Below, one piece after another: positions 26,842 through 38,246 of a stretch of 64,000 nt of DNA; positions within the stretch are counted from its first letter, which is position 1, and every line of letters starts with the position of its first letter. The DNA comes from Albifimbria verrucaria. Its lineage: Eukaryota > Ascomycota > Sordariomycetes > Hypocreales > Stachybotryaceae. The stretch is from assembly GCA_020081605.1 (NCBI GenBank), contig JAHREC010000018.1, forward strand, positions 5,828,001 to 5,892,000, in the 5' to 3' direction. The notes beneath the pieces were generated by a model. The model was not told the origin of the DNA, did not search any database, and saw only the letters and a list, made by a program, of their open reading frames with translations. A program made the translations under genes and the position numbers.

Positions 26842-26973
26842 GTGCTGTCGCGGCCTCTCTGCACCGCCACAGCCGCATCACCAAGCTGCTACGAGGCTTG
26901 CGTGGCCACCTGTACTAATCCCTGCGAGGCCATCTGCAAGGCACTTTGCGACACGAACTCATTAGTTCCATGA
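26842..26973 (+). pseudogene. Six-cysteine CX3C peptide, probable degraded secreted protein gene
   Basis: The frame from 26842 to the TGA at 26971-26973 encodes a peptide with six Cys, each exactly four residues apart (CYEACVATCTNPCEAICKAL, then C). There is no ATG in this frame. One frame earlier (about 26800-26845) reads a hydrophobic leader, AGIASSLAVVAS, and the shift between the two matches one missing base, as elsewhere in this window. A TATA box lies upstream. The best reading is a small secreted Cys-rich protein damaged by sequencing deletions or truly decayed. No family is recognised. Confidence 0.4.
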
Positions 26974-27841
26974 TCCGTCGACTAGACTCAGCCTGGGGTA
27001 GCCAGCCAATTGGTAAGCAAAAAAAGGACGACTGTAGATTGAGTAGAATTTAACCTCTCTACAAAGATTGTGCATTGAAGATCAGATAAATGGTACAAAG
27101 TTGATTGGAAACAATAGAAGAATATAACCATGTATTTATTTACTGTATTCAAACCATGTAATTGTTTCTGTCTAATTAACTTGTTTGTCCATCTTTATAC
27201 CCTCTTCTAGCAGCAGAGGCTGTCCCTTTTTTTACTTGCACCACGCCTTGCAGAACCGCAGTCTCACTCATCAAACACCGTACAACACAATGATTCTTGA
27301 ATGAGGATCATGACAAAGAGACTAACACCATTTACACGCGTCAACCATTCCCACATTGAACCATCAAAGATCCAACCTCTACTGGAGTACAGGACTGTAC
27401 TGTACTATATGTACACATATTTCCGCACTCTTAGCTCCCCAAGCCTTCCCTTCTGTTCTTTCGACAAAATAGTTGTATCCCCACAAATGCCGGTACTGTA
27501 CCGGCAGCCACTGCGGAATTGTTCGCATGGTCTTCTACAGTGTAGAACAAGATCTCTCTACGTCCTAGACTCTTTCTGTTCTTCTTTCACACGCTTAGAA
27601 TGCTTCTTGGTGGCCCGCTCTAGGCTTGCTGGGCGCCCTCTGTAGGTGGTTCCCTCGGTTAAGCCATTCTGGTACAGACACTACAGTACAGAGTACTAAG
27701 TTAAAACTTGCAAAGTACATTTAATATACAGTGGCAAATGATAATGTTGACAAAGCATCCTTGCATCTTAACTTTATATTTCCTAATGGCAGCATAGGTA
27801 GGAAAGAGCACAATCTTCTTCTGCATAAATCTCATCTCATC

Positions 27842-30800
27842 TTACAAGCCAGATCCTGCTTGTTGGTAAGCGTGGAGCAGTTCTGCCACCCTCGTAGCCG
27901 TACGGCTGCTAAGATCTTTGGCTAATAGCAATGGCGTATGGCCATTCTTATCTATAGTCTCAATATTGGCGCCCCTTTTAAGGAGCTCCTCAATCACATC
28001 AAGCGGTTCAGGCCAGACTCTTATTGTTGCTCCTACTGCTGCTAGCAACGGTGTACGGCCACGCTTATCTGTAGCTTCAATATTAGGACCCTTATCGAGG
28101 AGTTGCTTAACAATGCCAGCAGAACGTCCGCTTTTGCTGCTGCTAATAACGGCGTACTGCCATGCTTATCTCTCGCTTCAATATTGGCGCCCTTATCGAG
28201 GAGTTGCTTAACAATGCCAGCAGAAAATCTCGTTTTGGCTGCTTCTAATAACGGTGTACAACCATATATATCTGTAGCTTCAATGTTGGCGCCCTTATCG
28301 AGGAGCTGCTTAACAATATTGACTGATGGATTGTGAAATCTTCCTGCTGCTGCTAGCAATGGCGTACAACCATTCTTATTTGTGGCTTCAGTGTTGGCGC
28401 CCTTATCAAGGAGTTGCTTAACAATGCCAGCAGAACATCCGCTTTTGCTGCTGCTAACAACGGTGTACAACCATATCTATCTGTAGCTTCAATGTTGGCG
28501 CCCTTATCGAGGAGCTTCTTGACGAGATCAGCTGACCCGAACTTGAACGACGTTGGTGCCCCTGCCACTATTAGCAATGGTGTGGAGCCGTCTCCATCTA
28601 CCACAGCTTCAGTATTCATACCCATTTCTATAAGCAGCTCGACTGTCTTCCAAACTCCAAATCTCAATGCCTTGAAAAATATTGAACTGTTATCTTGAAC
28701 TGTTTTTTGTAATATTAAGACATTAATCGTTGGAAAGCAACCGCGTCGTAATAGGGACTCTTCTATATCATCCCTGCAGGGAGAAGATCATCCTTAGGTA
28801 TTAGTGAAGCGAAGTAATCTTCACATTCTTGGGTGTTATGAATCACGACGCCTTGATCTATGAAGACCTGGAAACCTAGGTCACGAGCAGCCTCTTTACA
28901 GCCACCAGCAAGCGCAGCAGTAATGGCGTACAACAGAGACCACCTACTATATCCAGATGACGTATACGATCCGGTAAGAGACGAATAAGATGTACCAGAT
29001 CTAACTGGGCAAGGATATATAGCAATTTAATATCCTCAGGATAGTGCTCAACATAAAATGGATGGCCGCTGAGAGCGTATGTTGCGGAGGTGCGTGATTT
29101 GACGTTAACCTTATATTCTCTCAAGAGATTATGATACCGTATCCATTGGTGCTTTGGGAATTGATTGATGAACTCCATTTGATCCTCGCCGTGAGCTTGT
29201 GCCTTATTCGAGTGATAAAGGGCGTTCTTGACGGCATATTTAAAAAACGGAAAAGAGGATATGGCCTCTGAGCGAGAGTACTCTAAAACAGACCTCGTTA
29301 TTCTCGAGCTACCAAACATAGTTGGAGAAGTAGTTCGTGCAGTATTATTGAATGAAGGGAATTCAATTTGCTTAATGCAATATTGAGCCAATAAGTGGTG
29401 GCTTCGTGCCTCAAAACAAGGCCCTAATTGAGGCCATAGCTTTTGAAGTCCTTTATTCCTTATTAAAAAGTCGCGGACTGATTCATGGATGAATTGCATC
29501 GTAGGTTTTTCAGACTTAGTTTCTTCAACAAGACCCTTAGATGCATTTAGAACATATCTGAACATCTTATCTATGGATATGAGGTCTTCATTTCGATTGC
29601 AACGAATCTCTTCGTTATCATCGTCGTCATCAAGTGCTCTTTTGATAGCGAAATATAACGTTGGGAGCTGCAACGGTTTTGATGAAAAAGAACCTATTGA
29701 AGACAGCAGAGCAAGGCATCCATGTCCGATTTGTCGCGTGTTAGAATATCTTTGATAAGATCCTCTAGGCCTCGGGGTAGATCTTTGAGTAGTGTCATCA
29801 AAGCTTTGAATTTCCCATGATCGAAGGCCTGGTTTAGCATTGGGACGACTAGCGCAACCCAAAGAAAGACGCCAGAAGCTTTATCTTTGATATCTTGTTT
29901 TACTTGTGTTGCTTGGCTCGATTTACCAATATGGAGTTCTGCCGCAATATAATATTCAATGTCAAGGTGATGTTCAGGTTGGTTTTCGAGTGTAATATTG
30001 AGACTCTCCTTAACAGAAATCTGCGGGTAGTGGCGACTCGAGAAGCAGACATAGAAGTTCCCCTAGAGCTAATGGCAGCATCTCTAATGTCATGGAAGAA
30101 ACTGATCATGTCCCTAATTTCGGCTTCAGGACACTCATCGAGTGCATCAATGTAGCAAAATACTCGAGATTTCAGCATTCGAACAGTCTCCAGCAACACA
30201 TTCTTGAGACTCTGGAGCTGCCATTCTACCATTCTGGTGCCATAGAACCCCAAGATTTCAAGCGAATCTTGAAGATCCGGGATCTTTTGAACAGCTGAAG
30301 AAGCAAGGCGCGGTACAGGCCCAAAGTTGATCGTTCGAGGACATTTCCTCGTGCATTGAAAAAGAATGAGATGGGCTTAGCGCCAGGGCCTTCATTCCTC
30401 TGCTGAAGCAAATACTTCATGATAATCGATTTGCCTGCCCCTGGCTTACCTTTAATCCACAAAAGTCTATAATGCTCGCTTGACATTGTTGACGTGTCGG
30501 TCCAAGTTCTATACTCCATGGTCTGGAGAATCCACCTGCAAGTATTTGTTTTCGGTAGTTTCAAATTCACAAGTCGTTCATCAATCTGGTCAAAACTCAA
30601 CAGACTTATTAGACGCTGACGTTGATCAGGTGAGAGTTATGGAGAAGACTCATCGGCTCGGTCTTGTGTGATTGTGGCTGCTTTCTTGATAAGGCCAACG
30701 AGCCTGCCGAGAACAGCATCATAACTGTGATCGTGTGGGCCGAACTTGGCCATGTCCGAGTGATTGCTAGCAATAGCACAAACATATTTAGAGTCAGCTC

Positions 30801-32007
30801 CTCTCCGATGACAGTCAGTGGCTGAATCCTGATCGACGAGTAATATTTTCGCCCCTTTCCTCGCCCAATGACCGTATTCGTCCTATCTCTTGTTATTATA
30901 TGAGGATAAACAAGGCTTTCTATACGGAAATCTACCTGTATTGGAGTTGGCGACTTCATTGTTTCATAAAAGCAGAAAACTTCTAAGCTTCGCCTTTCCA
31001 AGTAATCGTAGAAGTCGTACCGTTGCGTGCCAAGGGCTTTCGAGCCCCGGTTGATTGACTCGATCAAGAAGCGATTAGGTCCGTCTTTAGCTAATGGTAA
31101 AAGCGAGTCCACTTTCATTCCAGCTTGTGGAACCCCAAAGAATAGAAGTCCATAGACTGCTTGAGATAATTTACAGGTATCTTCTGCTTCAGATTTTGAT
31201 ATCGATATCAAGGCCTACGATACTTGTTAGAGCAATTGTACGAGCCAAGGATGAGGACTTACTTGTTTAACTACAAGCCCACCTAAGCTATGGGCAATAA
31301 TAATCATAGGTTTTATTGTTGATGTATTGACCAGTGAGATTAAGGATGCACGGAATGCTGACGCAATATCTTCAAGATCCTGGGTATTGTCACTGTGTAG
31401 AAGACTTGATTCATAGCCATAAAGGAGAACTCGTGCTATGGATTTTTGGCTGTCATTCGCTGTAAGATCTCTTGGGAGAGCATCCCGCAGCCACATGTGC
31501 TCGCCGTTCTTCTCTTTGAAAGAGCCAAATGCGTGCCCGCCAAGCCCGGAAATTGCAAGAATGCTGATGTTGTTAGTGCCGAATCCGATGGGATTCATTA
31601 GGCTGTTACTTACTCAACTTCATGATCTATTGGGGGACAATAGAGTGTGGTGAGGCCAAAAAGTCACTGTCGAATGTGAGCCGCCCACCTATCAAAGCTG
31701 GTAGTGCAATGAACCAGGTCGTGTCTTTCAAGGATGACGTATTATAGGTAATCGTGGCAGTTCTCCATTTACCATGGAACTCAAGTGCCAAGGATTTTAT
31801 GGACAGCCCTGGGAAGTCTCCGCGATCGTCTAAGAAGGAGTGCAGCTCAAGGCTGCCCCATTCGAGAGGGACTCCACGGACTCGATACGATTTGTCGAGT
31901 TTCCGTCGTTTGCTGATTGAGTCTTCGGATTGTACTGTCCGCTTCTGATGGTGAGCTGATGTCACCTCCGCTGGGCCATCTAGCTGATCACTACCCTCCA
32001 TATTCAT
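27842..32007 (-). CDS. Fungal NLR: alpha/beta-hydrolase (SesB-type) + NACHT + ankyrin
   Basis: A STAND/NLR receptor, the fungal counterpart of innate-immunity sensors. ATG 32007. The N-terminal part has YRVRGVPLEWGS and DFFGLTTLYCPP. The lipase-like hydrolase domain has ISGLGGHAFGSF, the nucleophile elbow IIAHSLGGLVVKQ (about 31290) and LLFFGVPQAGM. A linker with DMAKFGPHDH follows, then NACHT: LLWIKGKPGAGKS (Walker A, about 30440), VFCYIDALDECPE (Walker B, about 30150), GVFLWVALVV, LYFAIKR and FIHESVRDFLI. The C-terminus has about seven ankyrin repeats. Introns: 31613-31564, 31262-31215 and 30935-30883. Several one-base deletions must be bridged (near 31650, 30270, 29690, 28780, 28450 and 28110). 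Two in-frame stops, TAA 30639-30637 and TAG 29696-29694, are not explained by deletions, so it may be a pseudoallele. Confidence 0.85.
28040..28520 (-). repeat. Near-identical ankyrin repeats in NLR
   Basis: A unit of about 100 bases encoding IVKQLLDKGANIEATD and CTPLLAAA recurs four to five times with near-identical DNA, including synonymous positions. For example, GCGCCCTTATCGAGGAG recurs (plus-strand orientation) near 28190, 28290 and 28500. This is the hallmark of ligand-sensing repeats kept similar by recombination. Confidence 0.85.
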
Positions 32008-32453
32008 CGGAAACTATATCTCCATCTTGGGTCGGGTTAAGAATTTATTCCTTCGGTACGTGCTGACACCACTGCCAAAAAGCAGAGAAGACAGTGAGGA
32101 GAAGAAATTGCTGCCTGTCATGTTTATCGAGACCCAATTGGTCATGCGACTTGCGCCTCATCCCATTACTAAACGCTGCAGGTATGCTATGTGTTAGCCT
32201 TGACGCTATTAATGATGTATCATATATGCAAACCCCTCGGCCAAATATTCAACCACATCTCAGCCCGATAGAACCAGGCCATTGAATAAGGCCACAACAT
32301 CAGGCTGCCATTGGAATTTCGTGTTATATTCCCAACAGTTAGCTGATGACCCTGCCTCGTTACTGTCATAGACAGAGTGAGTTAATATTCTGGTTGCTCT
32401 GTTTCTTAGTCACGACGCTATCTATATCACCAAACATCTAGCCATCACACACG
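32008..32453. promoter_or_regulatory. Shared divergent promoter, NLR / HET genes
   Basis: Only 446 bp separate the start codons of the minus-strand NLR and the plus-strand HET gene, so both promoters must lie here. Co-expression is inferred. No specific site is recognised. Confidence 0.6.
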
Positions 32454-34331
32454 ATGACTTCATTATGCTACAATGTTCTTAACACTGACAAGCATGAGAT
32501 CCGAGTCCTAGATATACTCCCAGGCGCCTTATCGGAGCCGATTCATTGTACACTTCGAACAGTTTCTCTAACTCAAACCCACCCATTACAATACGCTGCT
32601 CTGTCCTACGTGTGGGGCGATCCTAGTATCAGGTCCAAGGTCTTTGTCAATAATACTCGATGTGAATTTATTACCAATCTTGCATCTGCTCTTCGACATT
32701 TGAGACGACATGACACAAACTTTTGTGTCTGGGCAGACGCAGTCTGCATCAATCAAACTGACAAGTCAGAGAAGACTTCTCAGCTCCTCACAATGAATGA
32801 TATTTATCGAGATGCGGAGAGAGTCATCAGTTGGCTTGGGAGACCTCAGATGACAGTGATTTGGCAATGAAAATGATGCAGCGATGGAGTTCTTTGAGTC
32901 CCAGCCTTTGGCTCAATATTAATACTAGTACCGGACTCTGCGTCGGGAGTAACCTCGATGAAGCCTTTGGCGAAAGCGCCACGAGAGCAGTTAATAAGTT
33001 ACTGAAAAGACCGCACTGGACACGCGTCTGGATTCAACAGGAGGTTGCCCTCTGTCCGACTGTTCAAATGCATTGTGGTGCCAATTGTTTGCCGCTCGAA
33101 GTGTTCGCCAAAGCTTGCCAAATATGGAAAAATATAAGGATAAGCGTGAAGGGAACTTCAAATGTGATAGACAATTGGAAGAGACTCGCAGCACCCGCCC
33201 CGGATGTTGCTACCCCTTGGAGAATATGATTCTATTTCGGCAGCAACAGCAGACACTTCTATCTAACACAAGGCCAGCTTCGTCGTCGGATACTAGCTTA
33301 TTCGACGTCTTGAGATCTTTCCAACTCCTAAAAGCTACCGATCCACGCGATAAAATTTACGCCTTACTCGGGATGTACTCACCGATGGCCAAGTACTGCT
33401 CAGACATAGCGCTTGATTACACAAAATCACCTTGTACAGTATTTTGTGACGCTGCTCGTGTAATTATCAAACATGAGGGCAGCCTTGGGCCTGTAATCCT
33501 TGCGCGCAATCTGACTTCAACCTCTCCAATCGCTTCCTTGCCGTCTTGGGTACCTGACTGGACGGGTTCTGAATCTTTTTCCCTATGCACATGCATAAAC
33601 AAGAAAGCTCTAAACAGGCGGATTTATCCAAAATTGCGAATATATCAGAAAATAGCCTGGTTCTCTCTCTTACAGGAATGGTGCGCGGTACTATAACATG
33701 CCTCGAACCAGCATGGGCGGATCAGTATGAACATCAACCTGAGAACTTGTTAGAGATCCTTCGAGCAAGACTTTGGCAGATGGTTCATCATATCTGCAAG
33801 CTATTTTTGGTTTACTCTCACATCATCTGAGACGGTGGGTTGTTCTGTCCGAAGAGCAATTAGACATCTATATGATAGAGGTAATGGTTTTCCTGGGAAT
33901 TCTTCTCCCATCGGACATACCTGGTATGGAGCTTGCCCAAGAAATAAAAGCCTTATCGACCATTTTCTTTGGTCAGGAGCACCGAGACTTCCAGGAAAGA
34001 GTTGACAAGTATTTTCTAAGTCTCAAATATGCGCAAGATTCGTCAACTTCTAAGGACGGATCTGTGATGAAGCACCAAGAGAGAATCGGCCTTCCTTTTC
34101 GGTTTCAGAGCGTGGGTACAGTTCGCGAGCGAATTTTTTCGAAACCCAAGAATCACTTGGGCTTGGCCCAATGGGTGTTGCTGCTGGCGACATAGTTTTC
34201 GAGCCCTATGGGCATTGCTGTTTTTGGTTTTGCGACCTGTAGGTGACCATTTCGTCCTCCTGGGCGAAGGAAGCATAATCGCACATCAGCCGAATAAAAG
34301 GGAGGAGCTGCAAACCGTTGACATCTGGTAA
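32454..34331 (+). CDS. HET-domain protein (heterokaryon incompatibility)
   Basis: HET domains trigger cell death after non-self recognition in fungi and are thought to be TIR-like. ATG 32454. Diagnostic blocks: LQYAALSYVWGDP (about 32590), FCVWADAVCINQ with MNDIYRDAERVISWLG (about 32720-32845), WTRVWIQQEV (about 33030), DPRDKIYALLGM (about 33340), LPSWVPDWTG (about 33545), and the C-terminal GPMGVAAGDIV plus VLRPVGDHFVLLGEG, ending at the TAA at 34329-34331. Six one-base losses (near 32850, 33220, 33590, 33780, 34165 and 34225) explain the frames 0-2-1-0-2-1-0; every step is in the same direction. No nonsense codon remains after bridging, unlike the neighbouring NLR. It lies head-to-head with the NLR gene. 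Confidence 0.9.
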
Positions 34332-34954
34332 TGTCCAGACCATAGGTACATTCGCTAAAAACAATAGAATGAGCTTCTTTTTAAGTGCTTTATTTACATA
34401 TAATATCCTCACATGCTTGAATGATATCGCTGCAACACTCTGTAGAAGCTAAACCTTAAAAAGTCAACGCTTCACAGCTTCGTCGAGAGTTTTCTCAACA
34501 GCGTCAGTAGGACTATAATAAGGGAAGTACAAAAGAGGATAAAATTCATTCGAGAAACACAATTTTGTTTGGGATACCAGCCCTTTAAAGCCAATACCGA
34601 TTCGTTTTGCATGTTTGCATGTTTGCATGTTTGAGCGTAACACGATCGCAGGAAACAGATTTAAACAGTCAAGACGCTGCTCTTGGAACATCGTCGGCTA
34701 AGAGTATTAAATGTGTTGCACCAGGTTGAACCTTGTGTGCATGCATGACAAGACCTACGAATAAAAATGAATCGTCATCGCACTTTTGTCCCTTAGGCCA
34801 AACATAACAGTGGCCAACATCCTGTATCAAGTATGTCACGAGGACACCTGGCTCTGATGGTGTAAGTAGCGCGGTAAGATAGATTATGATTGATCGAGAC
34901 GAGCAACTTCATTTCATGAATCTTCAAAGTAGAATGAGAGACAAAAATTCGAAC
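34332..34954. other. Convergent AT-rich intergenic region
   Basis: This lies between the ends of the HET and dehydrogenase genes. It contains a TTTGCATG triplet repeat. No gene was seen. Confidence 0.5.
34606..34629. repeat. TTTGCATG x3 tandem repeat
   Basis: Three perfect copies of an 8-mer followed by a partial fourth (TTTG). The unit contains ATGCAAA on the other strand, an octamer-like motif, but no function is implied. Confidence 0.85.
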
Positions 34955-35999
34955 TTAGTAATTGAATTCCTGATTCACCAGTTTCTCGCTCAAAGCCCAC
35001 AATAATTCGACAGCGTCCGTATTCCTCGCATGATCGCTTGGTTTGACTACCTCGCAATTCTGCATGTACATGTCCTCATACTTCACGATAGTTGGGTCCA
35101 ATGCAGCTGCAAGCGGCGTAGCACCAATCTGAGTGTAGCTCTTGAATCTGGGCTCATCAAAAGAAATTCCTTGCCGGTGTTTCGCTTTGTAATTTCGAAA
35201 ATATCATTATAGTCCTCTGGCTTCAAGTGTGACCCCAGCTGTGTATCGAGGTTGGACCCTGGATGTGCGGCTACGGCTGTAATGCCCTGCCGATCTCTCA
35301 ACCGTCGCGTTAACCCATAAGAGAAGAGAATGTTGGCTGTCTTGGCCTGCCCGTATGCTGTCCAACGATCATAAACTGTACCCTTAGAGAAATTCCAATC
35401 TTCAAACTTAACAGGACTAATACAGTATCCAAGACTGGTGAGGTTAACTACACGAGCCCCGAGCTCTATGTCATTGTCAGTTAGTGTTTTTGATACCTAG
35501 GGCATTGCGTAACGAGAACTTACCCTTGTTAGCAGCAGCTGCTGCTGAAAGACCAGGTACAAGAAGGTTTGTAAGAAGGAAATGTCCGAGATGGTTGGCT
35601 GATAATTGCATCTCAATGCCTTGTACATCAAGAGTGTATTCCTTAAGAGCCATATTACCAGCACTATTGATAAGGACATCAATCTTAGAGCCGGTTTTAT
35701 CAAGGATCTCTCGCGCTGCCCTATTTACAGATGCATGATCAGAAAGGTCAACCTGAACAAAGCTCGCCTCGATATTTGAGTTTGTTTTCTTAATAGCATC
35801 AAGGACGGGCTGGACTTTAGCAGCAGTTCGAGAGGCAACTAGGATATGTGCTGGCGATGCCTTGGCAAGAGCTATAGCTATGGAGCTACCAATGCTAGGT
35901 TGACCTGCGCCTGTAATAACAAAAGTGCGGCCTTGTACATTAGAAGCGTAGGCACTAACGACCTGGTCGTTAGTAGCTGTGGAATCGAGCACAGGCATG
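34955..35999 (-). CDS. Short-chain dehydrogenase/reductase
   Basis: An NAD(P)-dependent SDR of unknown substrate, resembling the retinol-dehydrogenase/WW-oxidoreductase-like group of fungi. ATG 35999 is preferred over the TTG upstream. The dinucleotide site is FVITGAGQPSIGSSIA, followed by VLINSAGNMAL and NHLGHFLLTNLL. The catalytic block YGQAKTAN supplies Tyr and Lys. An intron at 35523-35466 joins AANK to ELGARVVNLTS. One T is lost near 35170 (KEFL to FDEPRFKSY). The stop is at 34957-34955. It lies inside the AT-richer island and faces the HET gene; a link to allorecognition is not supported. Confidence 0.85.
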
Positions 36000-38246
36000 G
36001 AAACGTTGATGGTCAAGAATCATATAGCCTAAGCCGTCTGTTTATATAGCAATCGGGGTTGAATCGAATTGTATCTGACCTTGTGTTGGATCAAATGCAT
36101 GCAAACACGAATATTCAAATTGAGAGATGGCAAGAGAACTAGTTATACGAATGTGATCGGGTGAGGGGTATGGTGTTAGGTATCTCTACGACGATCGTCG
36201 TGCAAAATCAGTTGGTCCTTGAGGATTCGGTGTACCGGGGACCATATGCATGGCGGTGGTGGGTGCAGGCTCTTGTCGACATCCAAGGCTTTTTGCATGA
36301 AAAGATGACATGACATGGCATAACAGAGCCAATCGGATCGTATTCCCTGCTTTTGATGTGCGCAGCGACCAACAGTGTTAACGCTGTAGTTGTTGCCTTC
36401 CTGACCTGTTCATGACGCCTCGCTGTTTTATTAAAGCAGTCCATGTTCCGGCCGATGACCGAACCAATGCAGCAGTGAGCGTACTTGCTCTTAGGTCCAA
36501 CTCCCTAAAACTGACCAGTTGCAGTGGCAGAACCGCGATTATCACCGCATCAATCATCGTATGATCCAAGGCTAAGCCACGAGACGCAAGAGAAGGATCT
36601 GGTCATGCATTCTGTGCGACACGAAGAAACAAACGGTATCCCCGTTAAACGTGCCTACCTATTTTCCACACTGTATTGACTCGTCGTTCCTGATTCAGTG
36701 CAATCTTCACAATCCTTGGGATCAATGTACTCGGCGCCGTCTCCCGGAATTTTGTGTCTTCAATCAGTTGCCGGGCATTCAAGCGCCGAGACATGGGAAA
36801 TAAACGACGGAGATTTCTCAAAAATCCAACTAACAAATCATCCTGAGCAACAACCGCTGTTTTTCTAACTTTACCCCTTACAAGACGTATCTTCGGGGTT
36901 CAGCGCCACCTTTGTGCAACATCTTTGGTTATGCCGAAGGAAGTAGGTCCAGTACCGTGTTCTTGGATCGCAAAGTATGGCTCAAACCTCTTCCCCATGA
37001 AAACCTCCTTGTTTCCAACTCAATTGCTGAGAAGTGTCAAGAATGCTTAATATCACACTTTAATGGTTAAGCGTGCAAAATGCCAAATGATAAACAATTA
37101 AGTGAAGGCATCATGTCCAGTAGAGCAAGATCTTGCAGAAGAAAATATGCTGAGGTTTCACAGAACCCACTCGAGATGTTTAGATCATACTTCAATATTT
37201 TCTGATAAGTTGACGACCAACTTCATACCACAAATGCCTACATTAACTGTGCTGAGCAAACGTAACAGGCGCTCCGGCTCATTCCATGGAACGTTTGTTA
37301 CAATTACATTTTGGGATTTCGGAAGATCTCCAACGGCGTGAAGCCCATAGACTATAATTTGCTCCAGGAGGAACCATAGTATGAGAATTTCTGCAAGAGT
37401 TGTGTTCCAAGAATACCCCAGGCCTCTGCATTATGCCAGCCACACAAGCAATGGGACGCCAGGCAGCCTAGACTTTCGTTAAACCATCAGATGTTCCACC
37501 TGGCGGTGCTTATCCTTTCAACACCAAGTCTGGAGATGGCTACTACTACCTCTTGGCGAAATAGTGCGACTCAATCCGCATTGCACGTGCCATAACGATT
37601 GAAGAACTCAAGTCTAAGGCCAGCAAGTTCATGTACCAATCTGCTGCGATCAACCATTGTTTCAATGTCTGGGCTCTGGCAATAAAAGAATGGGGATCGT
37701 TGGCATTTTTGTTTTACTGCTGGTGGCTCGGCACATCTCGACAGCCGGAGAGCATACGTGGGTTGAGGTAAGTCTCTGACAGACATTCTCATTCGCAAAT
37801 AGAAAACCTGATTTAATGTTTCGGCGGTACAAGTGCCTGGGACGATGCTTACACATATGTTGGAGCACTGAGAAGGTTCAGCATCCTGACTTGTCGTCTC
37901 ACCTCAGGACCTCCTCCAGCTAAGATCTTTGCTTACATTCGTTTTCTTCCTGGAACCTAAATGGAAATGATTGTACCTGTCAAGCGCCGGTGACTTTCCA
38001 AACTGCAATACATCCACTGAGCCGCTTATCAATTTGAAAACTTTACGAGACAATTATCGACAGGCTATTGTATCATTCAATCGAGTGGAAACTAGCAATA
38101 TCTCACTTGTGTAAGAATCCTATGTATCTAAGCTATATCTAACTGTGAAAGAATCATCCACAATTCCCAGAATACCCTATGTTATCAAAGCTAAGCCTTG
38201 TATCTGAAGCCATATACCCCCATACTCTAAACATTCCCCAGACAAC
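36000..38246. other. Gene-poor AT-rich region with decayed frames
   Basis: No intact gene is seen. Short frames such as minus 36836-36645 read plausibly but have no partner exons. A LysM-like remnant at 37478-37767 is listed separately. The density of in-frame stops within otherwise fluent frames suggests decay. Confidence 0.45.
37478..37767 (+). pseudogene. Decayed frame resembling a LysM protein
   Basis: One frame stays readable for 96 codons with a single TAG (37562-37564). It contains KPSDVPPGGAYPF, GDGYYYLLAK, then CDSIRIARAITIEELKSK and AINHCFNVWALA. The order Cys-x-Ser-Ile, Ile-Thr-x-Glu-Glu-Leu, Ala-Ile-Asn-x-Cys-x-Asn-x-Trp matches the fungal LysM consensus, but the spacing between the second and third elements is too long by about eight residues. 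A GTAAGT donor follows at 37768. A tentative family call. Confidence 0.3.

Larger units (their letters stand above)
26084..27841. other. AT-rich intergenic region, left edge of accessory island
   Basis: Base composition drops visibly here. The region contains a TATA box and a Cys-rich peptide frame (listed separately). The 27000-27840 part has many GTAC-containing short palindromes and no supported gene. Confidence 0.5.

Noticed and set aside
27301..27645. A 114-codon plus-strand frame
   Set aside because: Composition is that of AT-rich intergenic DNA with GTAC palindromes, with no domain or signal.
28103..28700. Plus-strand frames of 77-97 codons with a regular repeat
   Set aside because: They are the complement of the NLR ankyrin repeats.
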